64,000 bases of DNA from assembly GCA_007121455.1 (NCBI GenBank), contig SKKN01000013.1, positions 1-64,000 of the forward strand, read 5' to 3'. Position 1 is the first letter of the stretch. The number at the start of each line of letters is the position of its first letter. This DNA comes from Gemmatimonadota bacterium. GTDB taxonomy: Bacteria > Gemmatimonadota > Gemmatimonadetes > Longimicrobiales > Gaopeijiaceae. The notes under the pieces were generated by a model. That model had not been told where the DNA came from. It ran no database searches and saw only the letters and a program-made list of their open reading frames with translations. Made by a program: the position numbers and the translations under genes. Positions 52,151 to 61,059 of the stretch are shown here, piece after piece.

Positions 52151-52197
52151 CGTTCTCCTCCGAAAGGGGCTCGAATCAGAATAAATGGCGTGCTACC

Positions 52198-52300
52198 GAA
52201 CGCCGGCTCACTGCCGAACGCCGGCTCACTGCCGGGCGCCCGCTCACCGCCGGGCACCCGCTCACCGCCACCGGACGCCCGCTCATCGCCGGGCACCCGC
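52198..52300. repeat. 18-base tandem repeat array
   Basis: Five 18-base units and part of a sixth. Units 1 and 2 are identical (GAACGCCGGCTCACTGCC), unit 3 (52234) and 4 (52252) differ by one base from each other, a stray ACC (52270-52272) precedes unit 5 (52273), and a half unit ends at 52300. The unit length is a multiple of three, so an ORF across it on the minus strand would carry a six-residue repeat, but no other support for translation exists. It lies between the S9 peptidase stop and the metalloprotease start. Confidence 0.85.
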
Positions 52301-52330
52301 GGGTGGAGGCGCTGCGGACCGACGCGGTCG

Positions 52331-54865
52331 TCAGGGATCGGCGTCCTCGCCGTCCTGGGAGGCGACCGGGGCCGCGGGCGAGCCGTCGGCATCCCGGACG
52401 TAGTGGTCGAGCCAAGCGACCCAGCGGGCCCACATGTCGAGCAATGTCTCCTCGGCCGCGGGACCATGGGCTTCGTAGGGGTACATGTAGAGCGCTGCGG
52501 TCTTGCCGAGGCCGTTCAGGGCATGGAAGAGGCGCCAGGAGTTGTCGGGGAACGTCCCCACGTTCTGGTCGTCGGCCCCGTGATAGATCAGAAGCGCTCC
52601 CTCGAGCCTCTCGGCCCAGAGGAACGGGGACATCTCCAGGTAGCTCTCCCTCGACTCCCAGAGTAGCCTGCGCTCCCTCTGGAACCCCATCGGGGTGAGG
52701 AGGCGGTTCGAGTTCGGGGCACCGGCGATCCCCGCACGGAAGAAGGGCGTGCGAACCATCGCGTTGATCGTTCCGAAGCCTCCGTACGAGTGGCCCCCGA
52801 GGGCGAGCCGGGTCCGGTCGATGTAGCCGAGCCCGGCCATCGCGTCGATCACGGCGATGTGGTTCGCGATGAGATCGGGCACATACCGGTCGTTCACACT
52901 GTCCATCGATCCGATGATCGGATGATCCGGCTGTACGACGGCGTATCCCGCTCGCAGGAAGATCTCCGCGGACCTGCCTCCGAGCGACGGGAAGCGATTC
53001 GTGTCGAGGGTGCGCGCGACCTGATCGTACGCCTCCTGGTCCTCGTACTCGCGCGGATAGAACCAGAGGATGGCCGGCAGCGGCTCGCCGTCCCAGTCCT
53101 CGGGCAGGGCGATCCGCGTGGTGAAGCTCACCCCGTCCGCCCTCGTGACCCGGTGCACCTCCCGGCGAGCCCGGGTCAGGTCGGGGGTGTGGTCCACGTT
53201 CTCCGTGATCCGTCGCTCGTCCCCGGAGACCAGGTCGCGGACGTAGGAGTTCGGCACGTCCGTCGGAGTCTCCCGGCTCACGAGGACGCGGTGCGCTTCG
53301 TCATCGAGGAGAGCCATCACCCGCTCATGGGCATCGGGCGCGCTCTCGAAGAGGCGCGAGACCTCGCCGGTCCGGATCTCGACCCGGTCGAGGAAGGGGG
53401 CGGGCGCCTCCTCGAGCGGATCCTCGGGATAGCGCGTCCCCTCCAGGAAGATATGCTCCCCGTCGAGGGTCGTTCGCACCACGAGCGTGCCCCGCTCCCC
53501 CCGCTTCGTGAGGAGGCTTCCGGGCTCGTCCAGCCGGTCGTCCGGGTCATGGCGGTAGATCGTGTGCCGCTCCTCGGGCGTATCGGCGAAGACGGCAAAG
53601 AGGTGCTCCTCGCCATCGTCCTCCTCCGTGAGGAAGAGGATGTCCCCGTGTTGGGAGTAGCGTACGTCCAGGATCCGGTTCTCGCTTTCGTAGACGAGCC
53701 GGAGATCCTCCTCCCCGAAGGGCGGACGCCACTGGAAGAGGCGGTCCTTTCGGTCATTTTCGTCTTTGTCGTCCTCCTCCCCTTCGTCCTCCCTCTCCTC
53801 CCGTTCCAAGAACCCGAGCCCCTCCCCGTCCGGCCGCCAGTGGACCCCTCTCCGCTCCCCGTCGTCGTTCCCTCCCTGCACCCCCTTGTCCGTCTCCTCC
53901 TCACGGATCTCCGCGACCCGCTCCCCGCGGGCGTCCCAGATCTCCTCGGTGCTACCGAAGCTCTGGAAGCGCACGATGTAGGAGAGGGGCTGGAGGGTGG
54001 TGCGGACCCGGACGTGCGCTCCGTCCGGAGCCGGATCGACGACCTCGAACATCGCGGGCCCGCCGAGGGTCTCGACCTGGCCGGTCTCGATGTCGATGCG
54101 GGCGAGCCGGCCGGTCGTGTGATACTCGAAGAGCTCCCGGTCGTGCGGCGTCTCGAGCAGCGTCGGAAACGTGCGAAGCCGGTTCTCGTCGTCGGCCGTG
54201 ACGCGGACCATCGGCGCTCCCGGGGTGGTCGGCGGCTCGGGCTCGACTCCCCGCCCCTCCGGCACGAGCACCGTATGGACGAAGCGGCCGTCTCCCGACC
54301 AGGCCGGCGCGGTCACGCGGGTTGCGAGCACGGGTCCGGAGGTGAGGCGCCGGGAGGCTCCGGTCGCGACGTCCGCGACGTAGAGGTGTGTCTCGTTCGG
54401 GTAGTGGGCCAAGAACGCGAGCCCGGCTCCGTCCGGAGACCAGGCCGCCCCGGATGCGCGCGCACTCTCGGGGATCTCCACCTCCGTTCGGGCGCCGTTC
54501 TCCCAATCGACGAGGACGAGCCTCGTCTCTCCGCGCACCGTGAGGTTTCGTTCCCGGTTGGCCCCGTGATCCACGTAGAGGCCGCCGAGGTTTCGGTGGG
54601 GCCGAGCCATGTCCGCCAATGATGGATGGCCGACACCTTCCCCGTGGAGGAAATGGCGACCCTCGGGACCGAGGTTGACGAGGGACACGTTCCGGTGCCT
54701 CGGGGCAGTCACCGCCTCCGCGACTGCCTCGGAGGGGGAAAGGTATTCCTCCGCGTGGACGGCCGGGCTCTGCGCGTCCGCAAGAGCGGGCGAGAAGAGG
54801 ATCCCGAAGGCGAGGAGGAGGGGGCCCGGCACGAAGGGACGATGGCACTGGACGGACCGGCGCAT
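52331..54865 (-). CDS. Secreted S9 prolyl oligopeptidase-family peptidase
   Basis: An 844-residue serine peptidase exported by an N-terminal signal peptide (about 10-32). An N-terminal beta-propeller is followed by an alpha/beta hydrolase with S693 in GGHSYGGFGT, aspartate in YHGADDQNVGTF and histidine in YPYEAHGPA. The GGHSYG-A/G pattern is that of glutamyl-endopeptidase-like S9D peptidases. A strongly acidic Asp/Glu/Lys run (around residues 360-380, REEREDEGEEDDKDEN) inserts in the propeller. It likely cleaves peptides outside the cell. ATG 54865 is preferred over the longer frame because GGAG is upstream and the signal peptide starts directly after it. Confidence 0.92.
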   Translation of the reverse strand: MRRSVQCHRPFVPGPLLLAFGILFSPALADAQSPAVHAEEYLSPSEAVAEAVTAPRHRNVSLVNLGPEGRHFLHGEGVGHPSLADMARPHRNLGGLYVDHGANRERNLTVRGETRLVLVDWENGARTEVEIPESARASGAAWSPDGAGLAFLAHYPNETHLYVADVATGASRRLTSGPVLATRVTAPAWSGDGRFVHTVLVPEGRGVEPEPPTTPGAPMVRVTADDENRLRTFPTLLETPHDRELFEYHTTGRLARIDIETGQVETLGGPAMFEVVDPAPDGAHVRVRTTLQPLSYIVRFQSFGSTEEIWDARGERVAEIREEETDKGVQGGNDDGERRGVHWRPDGEGLGFLEREEREDEGEEDDKDENDRKDRLFQWRPPFGEEDLRLVYESENRILDVRYSQHGDILFLTEEDDGEEHLFAVFADTPEERHTIYRHDPDDRLDEPGSLLTKRGERGTLVVRTTLDGEHIFLEGTRYPEDPLEEAPAPFLDRVEIRTGEVSRLFESAPDAHERVMALLDDEAHRVLVSRETPTDVPNSYVRDLVSGDERRITENVDHTPDLTRARREVHRVTRADGVSFTTRIALPEDWDGEPLPAILWFYPREYEDQEAYDQVARTLDTNRFPSLGGRSAEIFLRAGYAVVQPDHPIIGSMDSVNDRYVPDLIANHIAVIDAMAGLGYIDRTRLALGGHSYGGFGTINAMVRTPFFRAGIAGAPNSNRLLTPMGFQRERRLLWESRESYLEMSPFLWAERLEGALLIYHGADDQNVGTFPDNSWRLFHALNGLGKTAALYMYPYEAHGPAAEETLLDMWARWVAWLDHYVRDADGSPAAPVASQDGEDADP

Positions 54866-54914
54866 GATCCGAACTCCTTGACTGGTGGGGCCGATGCGGA
54901 GCAGACCCGAACAT

Positions 54915-54938
54915 GTGAAGGTACCTAGTGAAGGTACC
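54915..54938. repeat. Two direct copies of GTGAAGGTACC upstream of the S9 peptidase
   Basis: GTGAAGGTACC occurs at 54915-54925 and again at 54928-54938, 13 bases apart, each holding the palindrome GGTACC. They lie 50 to 73 bases upstream of the S9 peptidase start in the divergent intergenic region. Two phased copies hint at a regulator site, without stronger support. Confidence 0.35.
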
Positions 54939-55064
54939 CCCCGCTCACCCGGAGCGACAAGCGGAACGCGAGGATGGGAGGCCCCGGACGCATGGCCTTT
55001 CACGGGGGGGCCGGGATGCTCTATCTTCCCCGCCCGAACGCGCCCACTCCAACGAGTCCGAGGG

Positions 55065-55448
55065 ATGATCTCCTACACTGCGTACCGCCTCATCCACGTG
55101 ATCGGCATCCTCATCCTCTTCGTCGCGCTGGGCGGGCTCGCCTACGGTGCGGCCCAGGCCGGGTCGAGGGGGGGAGTCGGGTCCGCGTCCCGAAAGCTCG
55201 CGATGGCGCTGCACGGAACGGCGCTCCTCATCGTCCTCGTCGGAGGGTTTGGGCTCCTCGCCCGCATCGGCGTGGAGCACGGAGTAGGATTTCCCGGGTG
55301 GGTCTGGGCGAAGTTCGCGATCTGGGCGCTCCTGGGGGCCTCCGTGACGATCCCCCGGAGGAAGCCCGAGTGGGCCGGCGCCCTCTTCCTCCTCCTCCCC
55401 GTCCTGGGAGGCCTCGCCGCCTGGCTCGCCCTCTACAAGCCGCTCTGA
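55065..55448 (+). CDS. Four-helix membrane protein of unknown function
   Basis: A 127-residue hydrophobic protein. Four membrane helices can be read: about 8-26, 48-68, 76-94 and 104-122. The motif TAYRLIHVIGILILFVALGG, with a histidine in the first helix, and LHG in the second suggest a small heme- or metal-linked membrane family such as SirB2-like or DUF-type proteins, but I do not recognise it with confidence. ATG 55065 is preceded only by a short GAGGG. It runs divergently from the S9 peptidase and converges on arginase, with no operon partner. Confidence 0.7.
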   Translation: MISYTAYRLIHVIGILILFVALGGLAYGAAQAGSRGGVGSASRKLAMALHGTALLIVLVGGFGLLARIGVEHGVGFPGWVWAKFAIWALLGASVTIPRRKPEWAGALFLLLPVLGGLAAWLALYKPL

Positions 55449-55467
55449 CGCCGCTCCCGGGCGAGGG

Positions 55468-56412
55468 TCAGAGGATCGTCTTTCCGAGGGCGCTCTCGAT
55501 GAGGACGACCGCGAGTTGGGCGGTGCGGTTCCCCAGGTCGAGCACCGGGTTCAGCTCGACGACCTCGAGGGAGACGAGCTTCTTCGACCGCGCCACCTTT
55601 TCGCAGATGAGGTGCGCCTCGCGGTAGGTGATCCCCCCGGCCACCGGCGTCCCTACGCCGGGCGCGACCATCGGGTCGAGCCCGTCGAGGTCGAAGGAGA
55701 CGTGGAACCCGGCGGTGCCGTCGCTCGCCCGCGCCACCGCTTCGTCGACGCAGGCCGCGAGCCCCCGCTCGTCGATCTCCGACATCGTGAAGACGCGGAT
55801 CCCGGACTCCACGACGTTCCGCTTCTCCGCCTCGTCGATCTCGCGCGCACCGATCACGCTCACGTGCCGAGGGTCCACCGCCGGCACGTGCTCGCCCAGG
55901 GACACGAGGCTTTCTGGGCCCCGGCCGGTGAGGACGGAGAGGGGCATCCCGTGGATGTTTCCGCTCGGAGACGTCTCCGGCATGTTCATGTCCGCGTGGG
56001 CATCCACCCAGATGAGCCCGAGCGGTTCGCCCCGCCTCCGGTGGTGGTCGGCGACTGCGGCCACGGTCCCGATGGAGAGGGAGTGGTCTCCTCCCAGAAT
56101 CAGGGGGAAGGCCCCCGACTCCATACCGTCGAGGAGGAGCTCCCGGCTCCGGGCACACGTCTCCCGGATCTCGTTGAGGTACCGGGCCTGGCTCTGGCCC
56201 AACGTCAAGGTCTCGGGCCCGGACGCCATGACGGAGCCGAGCTCCTCCACCTCGTACCCGAGCGCTCCAAGAGCTTCGGAAAGCCCGGCGATCCGGATCG
56301 CCGAGGGCCCCATGTCCACCCCCCGACGGCCCGCGCCCAGGTCGATCGAGATGGAGAGAAGCGCCACCCGCTGTCCTCCCCCCACGCCGTTTCCGCCTTC
56401 ACTCGCCTCCAA
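55468..56412 (-). CDS. rocF: Arginase
   Basis: A 314-residue enzyme of the ureohydrolase family, which converts arginine to ornithine and urea at a two-manganese site. Metal ligands are in GGDHSLSIG, WVDAHADMN and SFDLDGLDPM, and the substrate loop ends in the expected GTPVAGGITYREA. The length and the N-terminal SIDLGAGRRGVDMGPSAIR favour arginase over agmatinase. The start is TTG at 56412, five bases after AGGAGG, and overlaps the end of the preceding gene by 14 bases. It ends an operon with an M20 peptidase, an amidohydrolase and a LiaF-like protein. Confidence 0.93.
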   Translation of the reverse strand: MEASEGGNGVGGGQRVALLSISIDLGAGRRGVDMGPSAIRIAGLSEALGALGYEVEELGSVMASGPETLTLGQSQARYLNEIRETCARSRELLLDGMESGAFPLILGGDHSLSIGTVAAVADHHRRRGEPLGLIWVDAHADMNMPETSPSGNIHGMPLSVLTGRGPESLVSLGEHVPAVDPRHVSVIGAREIDEAEKRNVVESGIRVFTMSEIDERGLAACVDEAVARASDGTAGFHVSFDLDGLDPMVAPGVGTPVAGGITYREAHLICEKVARSKKLVSLEVVELNPVLDLGNRTAQLAVVLIESALGKTIL

Positions 56413-57148
56413 TCCGCCTCCTCTCGTTGCGCCGCCTCCTACGGGCGGCTTTTCTCCGTTGCTTGGCTTCCTTCCCGGACTCTCCCGGGTAGCGGACGAT
56501 CACGTCGACTCCACCCATCATCACGAACCCGGAGATCCGGACCACTGGAGCATCGTCCTCCGCCTCGACCCCCGTCCATTCGTCCTCCTCGTATCCCCCC
56601 ATGAACGCGAACGCCTGGCCTTCGATGCGGACCCATGGGGGCACGATGATCTCGATGCCGCCCATGAGCGAGAAGACGAACAGCTCCGTGACGGGTGAGG
56701 TGAGGTCGGCCTCCCGGAGATCGAGCTCCACTCCGCCCATGAAGGCCACCACCGTCGTCCTTCGAGCGGGCGTCCAGCGGCCTCGACGGACCCGCCCGCT
56801 CCAGACCGCGAGCTCGACTGCGCTCGCCCGAGCACGGCCCGGAAGCGCCGCGTCACGGGCCGGAGTCCCGCCTCCCCGTCCGGCCGAGACCGGGACCCCG
56901 CCCTTCCTCCCGTGTTCCGCGGCGCCCCGAGGGGCACGGAGCGGAGGGGGGAGAAGCTCGTGCGGAAGATCCGCGAGGAGGGCGCGAAGCTCGGCCCGGC
57001 CCCCGGCCCGCGTCACCTCATCGAGGCGGCGCTCGAGCTCCTCGAGGCTCACGTGGTCGCGCGCGAAGGCCTCGCAGAGAGCGTCGACGGCGGCCTTCCG
57101 GTCCGAGTCCCGCGGCATCTCCGGAACGGAGCCGGAGCCGCCGCTCAC
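56399..57148 (-). CDS. DUF1707/LiaF-like protein
   Basis: A 249-residue protein with two recognisable parts. The first (about 10-65) is a DUF1707 SHOCT-like helical domain: MPRDSDRKAAVDALCEAF and VSLEELERRLDEV. The second (about 125-225) is a LiaF/DUF2154-type beta domain with repeating GG strands: FMGGVELDLREADL, LMGGIEIIVPPWV, FMGGYEEDEW, VMMGGVDVIVRYP. It ends in a very basic tail, and no membrane helix is seen. LiaF-type proteins bind envelope-stress kinases, but here no kinase is in the operon. The GTG start at 57148 overlaps the amidohydrolase stop (GTGA) and has GGGAG seven bases upstream. Its role is not known. Confidence 0.78.
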   Translation of the reverse strand: MSGGSGSVPEMPRDSDRKAAVDALCEAFARDHVSLEELERRLDEVTRAGGRAELRALLADLPHELLPPPLRAPRGAAEHGRKGGVPVSAGRGGGTPARDAALPGRARASAVELAVWSGRVRRGRWTPARRTTVVAFMGGVELDLREADLTSPVTELFVFSLMGGIEIIVPPWVRIEGQAFAFMGGYEEDEWTGVEAEDDAPVVRISGFVMMGGVDVIVRYPGESGKEAKQRRKAARRRRRNERRRIGGE

Positions 57149-58833
57149 GGAACTGCTCCCGGTTCCCGGGTCCAGGAGTAGTGCACCCGGCCCCCCACGA
57201 CCGTCATCGCCACTTCGATTCCGCCGAACGCGTTCACCGGTGTGGCGAGGGGGTTGCCCGAAAGGACGGTGAGGTCGGCTGCCTTCCCAGGGTGCAGGCT
57301 GCCGAACCGGTGGGACTCCCCCACGGCGTGGGCCGCTCCCGCCGTGTAGGCGCGAACGGCCTCCCACGGCTCGATCCGCTCCTTCCCGGTCCAGCTCCCG
57401 TCTCTCCCGCCGCGGACCCTCCGCTGCACGGCCGCTGCAATCCCCTCGAGCGGGTCGACCGGAGCCACGGTCCAGTCCGAGCCGAAGGCGAGGCGCGCAC
57501 CCCCATCGAGGAGGGTCCTGAAGGGATAGGCGCGCTGCAGCCGGTCCGTTCCCAGGGCGCCTTCGAGCCAGCCCCCGTCCTGCGTGAGGTGGGCAGGCTG
57601 CACCGAGAGGACCACGCCCGGTGTGGCGGCGTGTCGGAGGCTCAAAGGGGTGAGGTGCTGAGCATGCTCGATCCTCAGGGGGATCTTGGGGGCCCCCGGC
57701 CTCGCGCGCCGCGCTTCCTCGACCTCCCGGTAGAGCGCGAGGATCCAGTCGTTGGCACGGTCACCGATCGCGTGGGTGATCGGCCGGAGACCGGCCGCCG
57801 CAGCCGACCGGATGCACCCGGCGAGCTCCTCCTCATCCGTCACGCGACAGCCGACCCCGGGATCGTCCCGATACGGCTCGTGGAACCATGCCGTCCTGGC
57901 GCCGAGCGAACCGTCCACGAACCCTTTGACCGCGTCCCACCGGAGCGTGCCGTCGCCCGGCCCCTCCTCCCGCACCAGCTCGGCGACCCGCTTCCACTCC
58001 TTGACCGGAAGGGCGGTGCGCACGCGGAGGGAGAGACTTCCCTCGTTCCAGCTCTTGCGCAGCGTCCGCAAGGCGTCCCACGACCATTCCGGGCGCTCCA
58101 TCATCCCCATGTCGTGGACCTGGGTCACACCCCTTTCGAGCACGTGTGCCGCGGCCCGCTCGAGCGCCTCGCGCCACTCCGAAGTCGTCGGTGCCGGCAC
58201 CTCCTCCCATACCCGCGAGATCGCGGCCTCGCGGAGGATCCCGGTCGGCCGGCCGCTGGAGGGATCGCGGTCGATCTCACCGTGCGGAGGGTCCGCCGTG
58301 CCCTCACGGATTCCTGCGAGCTCCAGGGCCCGGCCGTTCGCGAGCGCGATGTGCATGTCCGTCCGGTTCAGGATGAGCGGATGGTCCTCGGTCACCGAGT
58401 CGATCCAGTCCCGGTCTGGGAGGGGCCCGCCCCAGCCCTGATCGTCCCAGCCACCCCCGAGAATCCACGATCCGGCGGGGAGCTGAATCGCCCGGTGGCG
58501 AACCGCCTCTACGAATGCACGTGGGGAGCGGGCACCCCGCAGGTCGAGACGGTCGAGTGCGAACCCCCCGGTCAGGAGGTGGACGTGGGCGTCCTGAAAG
58601 CCGGGAAAGACGAAGAGGCCCCGCATGTCGAGGACCTCGGTGTCGGGACCACGGAGCGCGTCGATCTCATCGTCGGAGCCGAGCGCGAGCACGTCCCCGT
58701 CCGCGAGCGCGACGCTTCCCGTGAAGGGTGGGGCGGGGAGGGCCCAAGGACCCGCCGCCCCCGGCCAGACCCAGCCTCCTTTCAGAATCCGCTCGGCCCG
58801 CCGGGACGCGCCGCGCGCTCTCCCGGACTTCAC
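57145..58833 (-). CDS. YtcJ-like metal-dependent amidohydrolase
   Basis: A 562-residue TIM-barrel amidohydrolase of the YtcJ/exoenzyme group. Metal-site residues are in the first motif FQDAHVHLL, in KGFVDGSLGARTA, THAIGDRAND and EHAQHL, and the last in LAFGSDWTVAP. Such enzymes hydrolyse N-acyl or imide bonds, or cyclic amides, in a cytoplasmic catabolic step. The GTG start at 58833 forms a GTGA overlap with the M20 peptidase stop, replacing an upstream in-frame ATG whose extension is low-complexity. It is the second gene of the four-gene M20-amidohydrolase-LiaF-like-arginase operon. Confidence 0.9.
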   Translation of the reverse strand: MKSGRARGASRRAERILKGGWVWPGAAGPWALPAPPFTGSVALADGDVLALGSDDEIDALRGPDTEVLDMRGLFVFPGFQDAHVHLLTGGFALDRLDLRGARSPRAFVEAVRHRAIQLPAGSWILGGGWDDQGWGGPLPDRDWIDSVTEDHPLILNRTDMHIALANGRALELAGIREGTADPPHGEIDRDPSSGRPTGILREAAISRVWEEVPAPTTSEWREALERAAAHVLERGVTQVHDMGMMERPEWSWDALRTLRKSWNEGSLSLRVRTALPVKEWKRVAELVREEGPGDGTLRWDAVKGFVDGSLGARTAWFHEPYRDDPGVGCRVTDEEELAGCIRSAAAAGLRPITHAIGDRANDWILALYREVEEARRARPGAPKIPLRIEHAQHLTPLSLRHAATPGVVLSVQPAHLTQDGGWLEGALGTDRLQRAYPFRTLLDGGARLAFGSDWTVAPVDPLEGIAAAVQRRVRGGRDGSWTGKERIEPWEAVRAYTAGAAHAVGESHRFGSLHPGKAADLTVLSGNPLATPVNAFGGIEVAMTVVGGRVHYSWTREPGAVP

Positions 58834-60047
58834 TTCCGGTCCTCCTCGCCCGCTCCCGGCACCTCGTCGCCGGTGCCGAGCACGTCTCCCACAAAGCGGT
58901 GGAGGATCCTCGCGGCGGCCTCCACCTCCTCGACCGGAACCCATTCGTCCGCGGTGTGCGCCTGGTCGAGGGAGCCGGGCCCGAAGCAGACGGCGGGGAT
59001 GCCCGCTCGGGCGAAGAGGGAGCTCTCCACCCAGGCCGTCATGCCCTCGACCCTACCCTTCTCTCCCTCCGCCTCCGCGGCCGAGCGGAGCGCGGTGACG
59101 AGGGGGTGGGACGCGTCCAGCTCCGCCGCCGGGCCCACGAGACCCCGCTCGAGCTCCGGGTTCCAGTCCGGGACCCCCCGTCCGACCTCGTCGAGGGCCC
59201 GGCGCACCCCGGCCTCGAGCGCACCGTGCTCCTCACCCGGAAGGGTTCTCCGCTCCAGGAGGAGGCGGCACTCCGCAGGATAGACGGAGCCGGCCGTCCC
59301 CCCGGAGATCGTTCCCGCGTGGAGAGAGCCCCGCCCGAGAAGCGGGTGGGCGGTGGTGCGGGCGATCTCCTCCTCCAGGAGGTCGAGGCCAGCAAGAAAG
59401 CGGCCGGCGTGCCGGATCGCATCGACCCCCTGCTCCGGGCGGGAGCCGTGCGCGGCGCGGCCGCGAAAGCGAAGATGGAACCAGACGAACCCCTTGTTCG
59501 CGGGGGTTACGGCGAGGGAGGTCGGCTCGCAGACGACGGCCATGTCCGCGGTGAGGCCGGCGTCGAGGAGGGCCTGAACCCCGATGCTGCCGTACTCCTC
59601 GTCGGAGGTGACCGCGATGATCAACTCTCCTTCCGGCGGCGGAGCGGCCGCGAACCGGGCCGCCGCAGCGAGCAGTGCGCCGAGCCCCGACTTCATGTCG
59701 CATGCTCCGCGCCCGTAGAGGCGTCCATCCTCGATGCGGGGATCGAAGGGATCGAGGGTCATACCCTGGACCCCCACCGTGTCGAGGTGGCCGTTCAGGA
59801 GAAGGCGCGGCCCCCCGGAACCCAGCCGCGCAAGCACGTTCGGCCTACCGGGCGCGGGCTCGGAGACCGCGACCTCGAAGCCCCACGATTCGAGCCACCG
59901 GGCACACCACTGGGCAGCCTCCGCTTCTCCGGCTCCCCCCTCCTCGAGATCGGGGTTGACGGAGGGGGTCGAAATGAGCGCCCGCGTCAGAGCGACGGGG
60001 TCCGCCTCGGCGGCCTCCCGGAAGATCGCGTCCATCGATTCGGACAT
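58830..60047 (-). CDS. M20 metallopeptidase/deacetylase (ArgE/DapE-like)
   Basis: A 405-residue M20 family hydrolase with two zinc-binding sites. Ligands and catalytic residues are in NGHLDTVGV, GACDMKSGLG, TSDEEYG and, late, DQAHTADEWVPVEE. The dimerisation lid (around 185-290) is present. The fold fits acetylornithine deacetylase/succinyl-diaminopimelate desuccinylase, so deacylation of an N-acyl amino acid is likely. Next to arginase it may feed or recycle ornithine and arginine, but the substrate is not proven. ATG 60047 (or 60035) fits the family start; a long extension upstream is not conserved. Confidence 0.9.
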   Translation of the reverse strand: MSESMDAIFREAAEADPVALTRALISTPSVNPDLEEGGAGEAEAAQWCARWLESWGFEVAVSEPAPGRPNVLARLGSGGPRLLLNGHLDTVGVQGMTLDPFDPRIEDGRLYGRGACDMKSGLGALLAAAARFAAAPPPEGELIIAVTSDEEYGSIGVQALLDAGLTADMAVVCEPTSLAVTPANKGFVWFHLRFRGRAAHGSRPEQGVDAIRHAGRFLAGLDLLEEEIARTTAHPLLGRGSLHAGTISGGTAGSVYPAECRLLLERRTLPGEEHGALEAGVRRALDEVGRGVPDWNPELERGLVGPAAELDASHPLVTALRSAAEAEGEKGRVEGMTAWVESSLFARAGIPAVCFGPGSLDQAHTADEWVPVEEVEAAARILHRFVGDVLGTGDEVPGAGEEDRK

Positions 60048-60283
60048 GGGGTCGGTCCGTGGCAAGTGGTCGTGGACCGGGGGCCTCCACCCTCGGATTT
60101 CCCCGGCGGTCGTCGGAAAACCGCGCGTGGGAACGGGATCGGTCGCCGCGCGAGCGCCCCGAGGAATCCACGGTTTGTGGCGCGGATCGGGAGACTCCCA
60201 CCTCTCGCGATGGAAGAGCCCCTCCCGGTATGGATCCTGCACCGGCCCGGGGCGAACCCTCGTCCCCCCGAGCCGGAGCTGCC

Positions 60284-60454
60284 ATGCGCCTCTTCCCTGT
60301 GGGACTCGCGAGCGCCGCGGTCGTGACCGCGGGCGCCTTCCTCCTTCGCTGCCTCATCGAGCGCCGGGAACGATTGCCGGCGCCCTCGCCGGGGAAGCCC
60401 TACGAACCCGTGCAGGACAACCTGGTCGATCGCCTCCGGCAGCGAGGGATCTGA
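60284..60454 (+). CDS. Small single-helix membrane protein
   Basis: A 56-residue ORF beginning ATG 60284, with GGAG six bases upstream. One hydrophobic helix (about 4-22) is followed by a basic stretch (RCLIERRERL) and a polar tail ending RLRQRGI. It is divergent from the M20 peptidase and stands alone before a hairpin at 60506. The length, binding site and one clean helix make it a plausible gene, but there is no recognised family. Confidence 0.5.
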   Translation: MRLFPVGLASAAVVTAGAFLLRCLIERRERLPAPSPGKPYEPVQDNLVDRLRQRGI

Positions 60455-60505
60455 GCCGCGCGACCGCGGCCACCCCCGCCCCGAGCCCGACCGCGGAACG
60501 AGAAA

Positions 60506-60531
60506 GCGGAGGACGGTTCTCCGTCCTCCGC
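60506..60531. terminator. Terminator-like hairpin after the small membrane protein
   Basis: A perfect 11-bp stem, GCGGAGGACGG with CCGTCCTCCGC, closes a TTCT loop. It lies in the gap between the small membrane gene (+) and the ferredoxin (-), where both transcripts converge, so it could serve both. There is no U-tract on either side. Confidence 0.5.
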
Positions 60532-60659
60532 CGGCCCGCCGCTCACCCTCGCCTCTCCCCCCGACCCCGGGGCCTCACCCGCTCCCGGAACATCCCCGGC
60601 GCTCACCGTCCGGAGCCGTAACCCACCAGATCCCTCCCGGCGGGGAGCTCGCTACCGGC

Positions 60660-60893
60660 TCACTCGAAGTAAACCGCGTTCTTTTCGATGTACGCAGTCC
60701 ACTCCGGAGGCACGTCGGTATCGGGAAAGATCGCCTGGACCGGGCACTCCGGCTCGCACGCTCCACAGTCGATGCATTCGTCGGGGTGGATGTAGAACTG
60801 GTCGTCCCCCTCGTAGATGCAGTCGACGGGGCAAACCTCGACGCAACTGGCATCCTTCGTCTCGAGGCACGGTTCCGTGATGATGTATGTCAT
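60660..60893 (-). CDS. fdxA: 7Fe ferredoxin (FdxA-like)
   Basis: A 77-residue ferredoxin with one [3Fe-4S] and one [4Fe-4S] cluster. The first cluster's cysteines are in [21 protein letters not shown] and the second's in [20 protein letters not shown], nearly the same as mycobacterial FdxA. It carries electrons to redox enzymes in the cytoplasm. ATG 60893 follows GGAGAGGGA, which fixes the start; the longer frame (60941) adds only unconserved basic residues. It is a single gene. The Mo hydroxylase or other reductases might draw on it, but nothing here shows that. Confidence 0.95.
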   Translation of the reverse strand: MTYIITEPCLETKDASCVEVCPVDCIYEGDDQFYIHPDECIDCGACEPECPVQAIFPDTDVPPEWTAYIEKNAVYFE

Positions 60894-61059
60894 TCCCTCT
60901 CCTGGACGACGCCGGAGCGTCCAACGCTTTTGAAATGGCACCTCGGTTCCGGGAATGCTCGCTCCACTGCACCCCCGTTCTCGGCCGGGCGGTATGCCCG
61001 CCTAATCATGAACGAACCCCGGAAAGGCCGCAAGGCCCGCGTCCGCGCTTCTTTTTCGG

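Noticed and set aside
52198-52300. Tandem repeats considered as a CRISPR array
   Set aside because: The units abut with no spacers of different sequence, the period is 18 bases, and no cas gene is near.
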